Source: Coprinellus micaceus (Eukaryota > Basidiomycota > Agaricomycetes > Agaricales > Psathyrellaceae). Taken from it: a stretch of 64,000 bases of DNA. Below are positions 47,442 through 58,550 of this stretch, in pieces. The stretch's first letter is position 1, and each line of letters starts with the position of its first letter. The stretch spans positions 1,364,001-1,428,000 of the forward strand of contig OX596337.1 in the NCBI GenBank assembly GCA_951394405.1, written 5' to 3'. The notes beneath the pieces were generated by a model that was not told the DNA's origin, did not search any database, and saw only the letters and a program-made list of their open reading frames with translations. A program made the translations under genes and the position numbers.

Positions 47442-49942
47442 ATGTTCTTGCCACTCTATTTAGCCAATCGGGGCCCTGATGATTTCATGGAATTGCACTG
47501 GCAGTTCTCCGTCGCTAGAGGTATCGCTTCTGCCGCAGCTGGTGTTACCTCCTTTGCCGTCGACCAAACAGTCTTTGGAGGGAACTCAGTCACAAGACCC
47601 CTGCTCCAGGGAGCAGTTTCGACAGTATTTCACGTCGCCGAGCAATTCACTCTTGCGCCAATATATTTAGGAGAATACATCACCTCAACCTCGGTCCTTG
47701 CAGCTCACAGCACCATCAACGCTCTCTCAGTTATCTTCCCCGGGAGTAACGAAGCCTCATTTTCGTTGGTCGCTTTCATCGATTTAGTGCGGCGCGAATG
47801 GAGCCATGTAGAAGATCCGCAGCGCCCAGAAAAGCACTACGGGCTCACGAAGGTGGCATGGGCAATCGTGGGCTGGGTCTCGTTGCAGGGAGTCACGCAG
47901 GAATGGCAGGAAAAACGGTGGCTGAAGCATCTGAAGGAGATCGACGTGAATGCAGTGCGCCCAACCCCACTCTCTCGAAAGTGCGTTTTATCAAGTCAAG
48001 TCGCTCTGTCGTACCACTAACTTGTAAATAGATCCTCTCGCGTCCGCGTAACGTCCGACATCATATTGCCTGGAGAAGGAGGGGCGCAGATCATCACGGC
48101 CAGCATCGGTGAACAGACACCGCCTTCGAGACGACTGTCACTGAGGAGGTCGAGGTCGAGGGCGTCCATAATATCCACTTTCAGCCTCGCCAGCAGCCTC
48201 ACTCCTCTGGAGGAAGACCCCAATTGGCTTCCGGACCCAGACCTCAAGTCAAACTTCCGCCGGCTCTCCAAGCTCGTCCTGGCAGGGTATGGCGGTGCCA
48301 GCCTCCTCTTCTTCGGCGTTTCTCCATCCCAGCTCTACCCCTCTGAATCTCCTAAAAAGACCTCGTTAGAAACAGAGAAACAGAAGGAAGAAGCCAGTCT
48401 CGCCACCGCGATAGATGCCTCCGAAGCTGAAGCTGCTGGTGTCGCTTCCTTGGAGGACCCTTCAGAACACAAATACTCATGGTGGGACATCCTCGTTGGC
48501 AAACATGACCAGGAGATTTTCGAGAAAACTGTGGCCGGACACGGCGATAAATCCCGCAAGCACAAAGCAAAGAAATTGGCATCATCGCTGAAGGCAAGGG
48601 CCGTCATTGGGAACCAGCACCTCATGCCCCGTTTCTGGATCCTCACCGACTATGCTCGTGAAGAAGTCGTTCTCGTAATACGGGGTACAATGTCTCTCAA
48701 CGAGATCGCTGCGGACCTCACTTGTGAACCTGATTGGTTCGAGCCTGCAAGAACGCCTCCCCCCTCACAGCTAGACGAGAGCTCAGCCATCCCAGGCTTC
48801 CTCAAGTTTCCTTCTAAACCTACGACTTCCGATCATCCCCCTCGTGCTCCTGGTACCCGGTATCACGTGCATGGGGGCATGCTCAGACTCGCGAAGGCCA
48901 TGGGAGACGTTGGAAACCCGGTTCAGGTAGCCGTCATGGAGGCATTGTGTACTAATCCCGATTTCGGTATGCACCCTTTCACAAGCCTACCCAGTTGCCT
49001 TGCTGACCACATACTGAAGATTTGGTCTTGTGCGGGCACAGTCTAGGCGCTGGCGTTGCGGCTCTGCTTGGAATGGTACGCCCCATATTGTTACTCGGTG
49101 AATGGCTCTCATCGCCACATTATTAGCTTTGGGCAGACCCGGCGACATGCCTTACCGTTCCGTCGGGTGGTCTCCCTGTTGGGCGACATGTTCAAGTCTA
49201 CTGCTTCGCACCTCCGTAAGCCCAGTCGCGCGCCCGCCACCCCCACGAGATTTTGATCCCTCTTCCAGTGCTCTCACAGACGCATCGTTGAGTCGTCTCG
49301 CTGACAAACTTATTCACTCCTTCGTCTATTCCAACGATATCGTATCCCGACTGTCACTCGGGTCAATACGTGACCTGAGAAACACAGCCATGTGGTTATG
49401 CGAGGCGAACGAGGCTCAGGAGGGGAAGAGTAAGGGCGAGGGCTACAGCGCCATTTCAGAACGCGCAAGGAAATGGAAGGCCGGTCGAGGATCACCAGGG
49501 GATATGGAGTGGGTGAGTACGATCTCTAAATGGAACGGCCATTGGAGGCTGATAGATTTTGATCCCGGCATGGCCCTAGTTTATTGCAATGCGCAAGACA
49601 CTAGAAGCGAATATGCAGAATTGCGACATGTATCCTCCTGGGCGCGTATTTTGGGCCATTCGCGACTCCGATTTCCACCCCACTCACCGGCGATGCAATG
49701 CAGAGCAGCAGGGTTCTGATGGCCTCGCGGGTCGGGCAGCTAGAGACGAGAATACGGATAAGTTGAGGCTTTTCGAAGTCTTGGATGTCAAAGAGGTGTT
49801 TTCTCAAGTCGTTTTCGCCCAGAACATGCTATCGTACGTCGAACTTCTTCGCTGTGAATTTGCCTCGTGATCAAACCCATTTGCCCGTTCTAGGTCGCAC
49901 ATGCCCCACCAATACGACAACATCTTGCACGAGTTGTTGTAG
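47442..49942 (+). CDS. Class 3 lipase, sn-1 diacylglycerol lipase-like
   Basis: A membrane-associated serine lipase of the Lipase_3 family. The N-terminal about 190 residues contain hydrophobic stretches such as VARGIASAAAGVTSFAVDQT and AAHSTINALSVIFPGSNEA. The catalytic half includes FWILTDYAREEVVLVIRGTM (oxyanion-side strand), the nucleophile elbow CGHSLGAGVAALLG around 49028-49075, and CFAPPCVSSPVA. The likely catalytic aspartate follows in FVYSNDIVSRLSLGSI, and the histidine near the end in a segment rebuilt by splicing to SHMPHQYDNILHELL. The last exon stops at 49942. The start at 47442 (MFLPLYLANRGPDD) matches the expected N-terminus; an in-frame ATG at 47244 would add 66 residues. The insert of Ser/Arg-rich sequence at about 48050-48240 may be regulatory. 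Substrate is inferred from similarity to diacylglycerol lipases. Confidence 0.85.
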
Positions 49943-50506
49943 TGGCCACTCGCTTCCTACCTTAAATATTTGGTCCCTTTCCGGCCGTAATTCCGCTTCG
50001 ACTCTGGTATTCGTCCACTCCGCATCCCTTTCTATCCCCCAACTTCGGGCAGCACTCACGCGCTAATATCCCGCAGGTCGCAACCTCGCATAGTCACCGT
50101 ATACACACTCCCTAGGGATGTCTAGAATGTAGCATACCCATTATTTCACTGTCCCATCGGAATATGCTTCAATGCGTTTCCCAGCTATCATTCTTCCCTG
50201 AGCCGAATGACCTGCTGGCCTACGCCGCTCGGCCCGAACATGGCTCTACCATGCAGCGCGGCGTGCTCACGCTGAGTACCGATCATCAATTACCCCCTGT
50301 GTGTCTTACATCGATAGGTACCTCATTTCAAGTCGGTGCAAATAAGCTTTAGGTTACGCATTGCTTCCTTGGCTAGGCGCACTCTCTGGCCGTTCCTCGC
50401 GCTGCACTTAAGATAGCTATTTTAATTTGTGGGTAGCCAATGACCGCCATGGTGACATATCCAGAGTCCCTGCACCGAACAGCCCAGTCTATTCATACCA
50501 ACAAGA
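49943..50506. other. Intergenic upstream of a membrane-protein gene
   Basis: About 0.56 kb holding the 3' end of the lipase transcript and the next promoter. AT-rich runs such as TTTTAATTTG around 50421 are seen. No exon or repeat is recognised. Confidence 0.45.
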
Positions 50507-51319
50507 ATGCCCTGGAGCCACATAAAAGGCGACGGGGAGACGGTACCTTCTTCACTTCACCTCTACATTCCTTACACACTTCTACAGTTCACCCCCGCGC
50601 CCACCCATGACCTCTCCTATATCAACCCTCGCTTATCTAGACCCCAATCTCAGGAACCGGCGTCCAGGCATCGATACACACCCAAGCCTTCATCGACATC
50701 ATTTGCCCCGTCATATCCTCCTGGGGCACCTCCATTTCACAAACCGAACACGATCCTCACATCCTCACACGGGCCCGCTCAACCTCTTCCCCATGGGCTG
50801 CGCCCTCCTGGTCTGCATCAGAGTCAAGGGCGCGAGGTTCGGGATTACGGCGCACCACCCGTTGATAGCCCTAAGCCTCAATTGGATAATAGGAATGAGT
50901 GCGCTGAGGGCCTGAGAAGGGGCTACTGGATGATGGCCGTTCCCCCTGCGAACACCTTCATCTTTCAGCTGGCTGGGGGAATCGTTTCCCTGTTCCTCGG
51001 GCTGGCGTACGACGCTATTTACCGCTTCACAAACGAGGGTCCATTTCGTCGCATTCGCTATTGGAAGACGGTTGCCCTCTCCTCTGGAATACTCATCATA
51101 GCATTACTTGGCGCCCTATTTATTGTCTACACGGAGCTAATAATCGAAAGGAGCACAGGCCAGTGGTCCTTTGGACGGACGTTGACACTGGTAGGGTTGG
51201 TCGTGCATGTGGCGGAGGCGGCAGAGATGGTGCAGGGCTCTGGAAGGGGGCTTGTGGAGTTCATCCGCCTACTCATGAGTAGGCGGATGAGAGTGGGCCT
51301 TCGTAGCGTGAAGGTGTAG
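50507..51319 (+). CDS. Uncharacterised three-span membrane protein
   Basis: One uninterrupted frame of 270 residues. The first about 135 residues are Pro/Ser/His-rich and disordered. Three hydrophobic segments follow: TFIFQLAGGIVSLFLGLAYD, VALSSGILIIALLGALFIVY and TLTLVGLVVHVAEAAEMV. A short basic tail ends MSRRMRVGLRSVKV. Homologous relationships are unknown to me. A 30-bp perfect palindrome lies within the last 20 codons, at 51261-51290, and contributes part of the EFIRLLMSRRMRV segment. The gene could be shorter if it starts at a later methionine. No function is suggested. Confidence 0.6.
   Translation: MPWSHIKGDGETVPSSLHLYIPYTLLQFTPAPTHDLSYINPRLSRPQSQEPASRHRYTPKPSSTSFAPSYPPGAPPFHKPNTILTSSHGPAQPLPHGLRPPGLHQSQGREVRDYGAPPVDSPKPQLDNRNECAEGLRRGYWMMAVPPANTFIFQLAGGIVSLFLGLAYDAIYRFTNEGPFRRIRYWKTVALSSGILIIALLGALFIVYTELIIERSTGQWSFGRTLTLVGLVVHVAEAAEMVQGSGRGLVEFIRLLMSRRMRVGLRSVKV
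51261..51290. repeat. 30-bp perfect palindrome inside a coding region
   Basis: The 15 bases TCATCCGCCTACTCA at 51261-51275 are followed without a spacer by their exact reverse complement at 51276-51290. Bases on both sides break the symmetry. It lies about 30 bp before the stop of the membrane-protein gene. Confidence 0.9.
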
Positions 51320-52824
51320 AAATGTGTTGTACCAGACCATCTCTTTGCTCTCCCTTATTCCCCTTAGTCTTGTCTTCTTTGGGAGATCCTTACATGTTGA
51401 CAGTTGCACTAAGCTTTGACGAACATCTGGCACGGTATTTCGAACTGTTGCCTGCTACTTCTGCGATCGTCCCCACCGCAGGGGCTTTAACGTTTCCGAC
51501 AACTGTGGACGTGACACGCGCTCGTGATAAGGTTGACTACGCTTCTCTTGTGTGTGCTAATGTGCTGCTTCGTTCCTCACACTACGTTGGGCACCATTCA
51601 CCTGGGGTCTTCTGCATCTAGGCTGTGTTTATCGTCGATTCGTCGGATTACACTTGTCGGAGTGCTCAAAGCAGTAGCGCTCGATGTGGGTTGAAGGACC
51701 AGAGGGTCGGCGCTCGCAATTGGCGATTAACGCCACTGATTCTTGCCTGCGGCGTCGCAGTACCGTCGGCAGATTTCCGGTAGAGTAGGTGGTGGAGATT
51801 AACACTGGAGAAGACGGAAAGTAGGTCCTGGGAGGGCGTTCCTGCGTACTGGCCTGTACCTCTATGGTGGTTGGAGGACGTGTCGAAACACCTCGCCTAT
51901 TCGCGCGATACTTTCAGACGTTCAGTCAAGTTTAATCCGATTCGTGGGTGGATAAACATTCATGCGTAGGTCGATAAAAATACCTGGTACTCCTCACCAC
52001 GCGCGTTCGTTCGGCGAATAAAGCATCTCAATTGGGCCGACTCATATCGATGGTAGTCAGGCATGCAGGCCGCAACTATGTCATCCATGATGCAGGATGC
52101 TCTCGTATTTGGACCTCAATTCACCACAAGGCACCCGGCGGCAAATAGAACTATGTTTACCTGACACTCGCTCCCAATATAACACCCTCCGAAACGCTGG
52201 CTCTCCACAAACCTGGGTAAATGGAACCGTGGCTTGAAATGAGGCGAACAAGCTCCTCGGAACACGCAAGCTGTTCATTGATGGGTCACCTTATCACAGA
52301 ACATGGTGAAATAAGAGGCCAGATGTTAGGATTCCAAAGGATTTCGTGTGTTACCCTGGTTTTCACCCTCCCAATGCGGCCGTGCGCAGATGGAAGAAGC
52401 CGGCGGCTCGGTGTCAGAGCAGGTTGACAGGTGATCATGAAAGGCCGAGGAGTTGCTGTTTTCGGTCTTTATGTTGAACTCTCACGAAGTCTGCTCGAGA
52501 CATGCCCTCGGACATGCCAACCTCTTATGTTCTGATTCCTGGGCGCTAATGCCGGTGTAGCGTGCTTTCACCTGGACTTCCCAGGTAGACGTCAGACCAA
52601 TGCTGTAGCATTCGCCAACGACGACCGTGGTTTCGGGGTCTTGGGCGGCTGCGATGGTTCGATGCGCTTTGTCTCTCCTTGTCGAGGAAAGGGGGCACTT
52701 AGACGAATACCGAACCCAGCTCTACCTCCTTTCCAGACCAGCATTTCCCCTCTTACCACTGTTATACAAGCTGGACAGCTGGCTGTATCCTTTTCAAACC
52801 ACCTGTAGTACTCTGGCAACCACG
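51320..52824. other. Intergenic region
   Basis: About 1.5 kb between two plus-strand membrane-protein genes. Short open frames on both strands show no domain or splice pattern. It contains the 3' end of the preceding gene and the promoter of the next. No repeat was noticed. Confidence 0.45.
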
Positions 52825-53894
52825 ATGGACACCGCTTTGCCTCCTGGGACCACCCCTCCTCCAGCCGTGACAACCCTAGAGCCCCGTGATTGGATGTTCA
52901 CATTGTCCAGCAGTGTGCCCTCGCCTACTTCTACCTTCATTCCCTACGATACAACCCCCGTCTCTGACACGCAGCGGCTCATTATCAAGTTCTACGTGTT
53001 TGGTGGGATGGCGTTCTTCTACGGCACGGTCGCATGCTGCTTAGCTTGGTACATCTACATGATTGGTGTTAGGGGAAAGTTCCGAGACCTGCCCGAGGAA
53101 CTCCAATACGACGTGCGTTGTTCCTCAACTTCATTTTCAAGTCCTCAACGCTGGCGATAACGGTGATGGAACTGCAGTACGATTTCGTCTTGTCGACCCA
53201 GAACTTGCCGAGACGCCCTGGGTTCTCCGTCCTCGCATACGATGACAATCCGGAGTGGCAGAGAGTCGAGGCGGCGAAGAAGGAGATGGCGGAGAAGAGA
53301 GAAGCAAAGAAGAAGCGACGCGAAGACAGAGCAGCTGCCCGAGCGTCGCTTATCGAAGAGATCATGGCGAAGCGTCATGAACAGGGCGATACTCAGCGAA
53401 TCAGTTGGGCGTCCTCCACTGCAACTCTTAACACAGACAGGCCTGTAACTGCTGAAGAAATGTCAGGACTAGTAAGGGCGAGGCTGAAGCGCGATGCCCG
53501 GTCCTCCTCACTTTCCCACGAAGGTCATCTCAGGCCACGCCAGAAGTGCGAGGCACTTCCTAAATCAATTCTACTCAACCCGTCAAGTGGCCGGACGAGC
53601 GCTTATTCGAATCACCCCACGAGACGCTCACCTCTCAGATTCTCCGCTGCAACCGCCGACACATTATCACCTATTACAAAGGCGATTGCCGCATTTCCTA
53701 CGGCCGGTGAAGGTGTTGACGCGACTCCGAAGGTCGTGGATCTGGAGAAGGGTCTCCCAACTACTGCTCCGGGACCGCACGAGGCTAAAAGCCTAATGGA
53801 GCCAATATGCACATGCAACGGTGCCTTGGACGAACTAGATGCCATTATCCAGAAGGCGATGTGCGAGGTGCATGGGCATGCATTCCAGCGCTAA
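52825..53894 (+). CDS. Uncharacterised single-span membrane protein
   Basis: Two exons, 52825-53112 and 53178-53894, join in phase to 334 residues. The N-terminal 55 residues are Thr/Pro-rich and probably outside the cell or in the lumen. One strong membrane span, about 56-82, reads FYVFGGMAFFYGTVACCLAW. The cytosolic side carries a charged helix predicted to form a coiled coil (EAAKKEMAEKREAKKKRRED) and a Ser/Arg-rich tail. The C-terminus has a CTCNGALDELDAIIQKAM segment. No enzymatic or receptor motif is visible. The topology is inferred from composition. Confidence 0.65.
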
Positions 53895-55989
53895 CACCCT
53901 GCATCTCGGGTAACCGGGGACCATAAACACTTGGTGAGTGCCTCCTTCCATCTCGTTTCTCCTTTCATCTCATCCTTTCCTTTTAGATCACGGGTCACGG
54001 AAAACAGACTACCTTCCTGCAGGTCCCCCCTTTCAAGTGCAGCCCGCGTCGGATGGCAGATTACCCTGGGTGGGGTTTTTTCCCATCGCCTCACTGTCTC
54101 CTGCGCCATCTAAAATTGTGAACAACTGACGAACGTAAGGCCTCACGCGGCCTTACTTATGATAAACGCCCACGAGGAGACGCGCTCAAAAATATGTAAG
54201 TCTCTCCTGTGCCTGCCTTCGCGCGATGGCTCTAAGCACGTCGGCGCTCACGTTGAAAACTGACGAGGTAAGACCGAGCGATGATTTTAAAGCACTGTGT
54301 TTAGTCTTGAGCATGCTGTATGGGACTCCAGAGCTTCCTGAGCACTCCCCAGCTTCCTTCTCGGCGCTCTGGGGGCTCGGCTGCCAGACTCTAGCGGTGT
54401 CTTCACACACAATCAACCTGGTCGTTTAATTATTGTGCCCCAGATGTTGCTTTGGTCGTTGGTTGAACCTACCAGCGGTTTCCTCACTTGCCATCGCTCA
54501 CCACCGACATGAGGGTGGCGGCAACCTCTCCAGGGAACGGAAGACCCTTCTGCTGAGCAATTATTCCTGCATTCTAGCGATGGCTCAGTCACAATCAACA
54601 TCTTCCATTGAATTCAGCGCCTGCGTATATATCATCGAACTACTGGCCATTTACTCTCTGGGTTTCAGCGACGAGGCCAAGTTACACCAAGTTAGACCTG
54701 TGACTCTGCGCTCCGCAGCTCATAGAGGGGGCGGTCACGAACCCAGCGCCAAGTATTGTACGCTTATCCGCTCATCATACATTTGAAACCAAAATATTAA
54801 ATGGCGAGAGTTAGGCTTATATCTCTATGACTTAATGCGGGGCTTCCCTGGTGGGTCGCATTGCGGACTAATAAGCTCGGGTCCATAAATGTTGAGAGGG
54901 AATATATGCCTGTTGAACTGGGTCTTCGACGTCTCCTGGTAAAAGTTGGACGCAGCCATTTTGCGATCGCTCGTCTCCATCCATCGCGGAGGCGCCCTCG
55001 AGGCGACCGAGACACCCGCCCAAACGTCGGTCCCAGGAATCTGCCTTGGATACGGTATGTCCTCGGTAGATGTGGTCGAGTTTCGGAATAACCACCCCGC
55101 CTTGCGCAACAGATTCAGAGAGGTGAGGCTTAAACCCGTCCTATACGCGCTGGAACAGTTGTCCGAGGAACGTGTCAACCTCGAAACGAAGGTCGGAAGG
55201 GGGGTACAATTGGTCCAGCGTCCCTGCGATGACATGGTGTTGCGTGGGGTACGGTGACTTCGAACCTCGAATAGCGGTTCTTCTTCTCCCTGGAGGGAAT
55301 TTCCATGTTTGGTCTGGTACGCGGGGTAGGTGTCGTCGGAATGGTGCAAGATCAAGGAAATCTTGGGATTGCGTGGAGGTGAATCCCAACAAAATCCCGG
55401 GCTTGTAGGCATTGTTGAAGCGGGGGAAACATGAGGAAGCATCACTCAGCGTTGGCGAGGGGGTGACGTGGGTAGAGCATGGGGGCAATCAACGTTTTGT
55501 CCGCGGAGCGTTGATTCGGTTGTAAAACGATTCTTGTACAGACCCTCGGGCGACTCAAGTTTGAACAAATGCCGCGATTAAGGTGCGGGACTGCGTCCAG
55601 GAGGTGTACACATTTAACCAGGTTGTCTCTCCGTCCTTCAGGTCGACGAAGGAGTGGGAGAAGGAGAATGAGAGCCTTCTTCCCGAACCGCCGGCATTTG
55701 CCTGCGGCAATCGACGGTGTACGGCATGCGATCGTCGCTGTCATCAGCAACCGGAGGCTCTGCATTGAATGAACGCCGCGGCAGTCCAGGTATGGTCAAG
55801 AGACATGACGCCGAGGCAGAAGCTCAATCGTTCAGAAAACATCTGTAGTTCTAGTCCCGCGTGGGAGACATACGAGATAATAGATTGGGGGACATGAACA
55901 ATACACGATTGAGTGTCATAAGCAGCGCAAGATAATCGGATAGAGAAACGGTATTACGGCGAACGGTGGCTGGATAGGGCGCGGTACGA
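53895..55989. other. Intergenic region with ambiguous coding potential
   Basis: About 2.1 kb. The left half shows nothing. On the minus strand between about 55770 and 54826 several overlapping open frames look partly protein-like (for example SDRKMAASNFYQETSKTQFN near the right-hand stop at 54826, and DLRFEVDTFLGQLFQRV), but no splice model joins them and no family is recognised. It may hold a rapidly evolving or decayed gene. See findings. Confidence 0.35.
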
Positions 55990-58423
55990 TTAAGGGGTAT
56001 CGGCAGCAGCAATACCAGTGTTGGCCGTCTCAAAGGCTTGGGTAACCTGTTCGCGGCGAAGCCATTTGTCCTCGGGAGTGAGGTACCAACTGATGACGCC
56101 GAAGATAGTCACCGCTCCAAAAATGGTGCACGCCTAAAGATAGTGTTAGCCGTCGGTCGCATAACAATAAAGCAGACAACATACGAAGTTGAAGGTCTCC
56201 GCCGTAGTGGGGAAGAAGAACGGCGAGAGCATAACCTGCGGCACCTGTCAATCATAATCCGCAGGGCTAACGTGAACTGAACTCACGGCCACGATGAGTG
56301 CACACCAGAGTACGACAATCGCGTAGAGCACCTTCCTGAACCTCCCCAGGTAAAAGTGAGAGGAACGGAAATCGTCGGGGGTCCTCGTCAAACGGAGAAG
56401 GCCAATCAAGCCGTATGCCGCAATGGTCGGGACACCACCAGCCGAAATCAAGGAGTAGAATGCCACTTGACTAGGCAGGATGGTGCAGAGAATGACTGCG
56501 CCGAAGACGTACATGACGGTGACAGCGTTCCTTGGCTGGCCCTGATGGTCGACTTGGCCAATCCAATGCGAAAGCGGGAGAACGCCATCGCGTGCCACAG
56601 CGAAGATCAGTCGGGACGCGGCCACGATAGCAACACTCGTGTTCTAGAATAGGGTATATCGAGTCAGGACTGCAACATGAGTTGCAAGCGTGAAAGACAT
56701 ACGAGAATAAGACCCAGGACTGCGAGGATGGTCATGAAGACACTTGGCCCACGACCTAGAGCCAGGGCGTATATCTGGACGAACGGTTGGGGTGCACCCA
56801 AGGAGAAGAGGGTGTCGAGATCAGGAGTGCAGAATAGGAACAAAATAGTCGTAGCAAAACCGAGGATTGCAGTAGCAAAAGCACTTGTAACGATCCCTTT
56901 GCCAGCGACAACCCTATGAGTTATGAACATCATGGTGCTTGTAGGGAAGAGGGTTGAACAACCTTGCGTTTTTGGTCTCTTCGGCAATGTGACCAGAGGC
57001 ATCGAAACCTGTCATGGTCCCAGCGGTGAAGAGGCTGCCGTTCGGATCAGCGATTGTATCAACGCATAGTCACGATCACATACAAGGAGAGAATCCAATT
57101 CCACCCAGCAGGGGCTCCAGTCCCATTGTCTGTACGTATAGTGTAAGACAACTGGACGTTAAGCAGAAGTGTACACGTCACTCACAAGTCTGCGTAAAGA
57201 CCTCGCTGGCAGTCCTAAGACCGTAGGTCCTGGACGCGCCGATAGGAAGCCAGATCATGCACAACAACATGTCGACAATCATCAAGGCCATGGAGAACTT
57301 GAAGATCGCAGAGTAGAGCCTGGGCGGTAAGCGATTGATGGCGATGGCAACGACCAAGAGAGCCTCAGATATGGCCCAGATCATGGCGCGCCATTTGACA
57401 TTATCGTTGCTGATCCCACCAGGGAAGTCGATCTCCCACACTGCAAGTTGCGAGACAATGTAGTTGGCGGTGGTCTGTAAAACACTTCAGTTCAATACTG
57501 CACCGGGTGGAGGAAGGCGGGGAACAACGTACCTGACAATTCCCGGCTGCGAAAGTCATCCAAGCAGTGCATGACCACCAAGCGACGATGAAGCCGAAGA
57601 AACGGGCGTGCTTCGGACCCGCACTCTCTGCGGCCCAAATATAAATGGAACCGCTGAGAGGCAGAGCAGAGCAAACTTCTGCCAGCACAAATGCCGTAAT
57701 CATCATGAAGACAATAGTGATGAGGTAGGACGACCTTCAGATAACGATTACGACGAAACAGAATTGGGATGTTCGGCGTTGCGCTCACCAAATGGCAGCA
57801 GGGCCGCCCGCAAGAAGACCGAGGAAGAGACCAGTTCTACATCAAATATCATTATGAGAGGCGGACTTCGACGAACAGACGGCTTCCCTCACCTGACACC
57901 GCCGATGAAATTCATGGCACAGAAACTGGCCGCGAAACTTTCTGCGATGTGCCACGTCCGGTGAAGTTGCTGGAATGCGTCAGTCACAGGGAGTCAAGGG
58001 TGGGGATTACACGGTCACAAAGACGCAATATCATACTTGTTTATAGCCGAGATTCCTCTGGATCCATAAGCAAACCAAGCTATGTCAGAAACAAAAACAG
58101 ACAACAAAAACGGGAAACGATAACACTGGGGGCTTCCCTACGCAGGTATCAGCGCTGATCAGGTTCAAGCGGTATTATCTCAATCCCGCCTTGCAACCCT
58201 TCCCCACGAAATCGTGGCCAAGAGCACAAGGACGAGGATACCCGCAGCCGTTCCAGTTTTTATCGTGAACGTTACCAAAACCAAGCATGCTCCAATGCGT
58301 AGACCCTGCTCCCAGGTTTCGCAGCCAAGGCATTACCAGCTGGAGTTCGTCTTGGTCCATCGAGGAGACATCGGTCGCCTCCTCAGGGTCGGTCTTCGCA
58401 GATTTCGAGTCAACGTCAGGCAT
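55990..58423 (-). CDS. APC-superfamily amino acid/GABA permease
   Basis: Plasma- or vacuolar-membrane transporter of the amino acid-polyamine-choline superfamily, with about 12 membrane spans in many exons. The start at 58423 gives MPDVDSKSAKTDPEEATDVS, followed by DELQL, a 21-nt exon RNLGYKQ at 58057-58037 and QLHRTWHIAESFAASFCAMN. The family pattern continues with TGLFLGLLAGGPAAIW, MMITAFVLAEVCSALPLSGS, FGFIVAWWSCTAWMTFAAGN, TGFDASGHIAEETKNA (TM6 region), VAASRLIFAVARDGVLPLSH and SAGGVPTIAAYGLIGLLRLT. It ends EQVTQAFETANTGIAAADTP. It most resembles fungal GABA/choline/amino-acid permeases (UGA4, HNM1 type); the substrate cannot be read from the sequence. Intron 1 seems long, about 270 nt, so a small exon may have been missed there. 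It ends 2 kb from any other supported gene but starts only 127 bp after the eIF5B stop. Confidence 0.88.
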
Positions 58424-58550
58424 GAGGATGTGGAAAGAGGGCAAGATGGAAAATAAATTCGGACGAAATCAAGCTACTTTTAGGGATCACAGTGATTAGT
58501 CATCAGGTACATAGCGTCATGGGCCCAGAGGAAACTCAGTGTCGTCGGCT

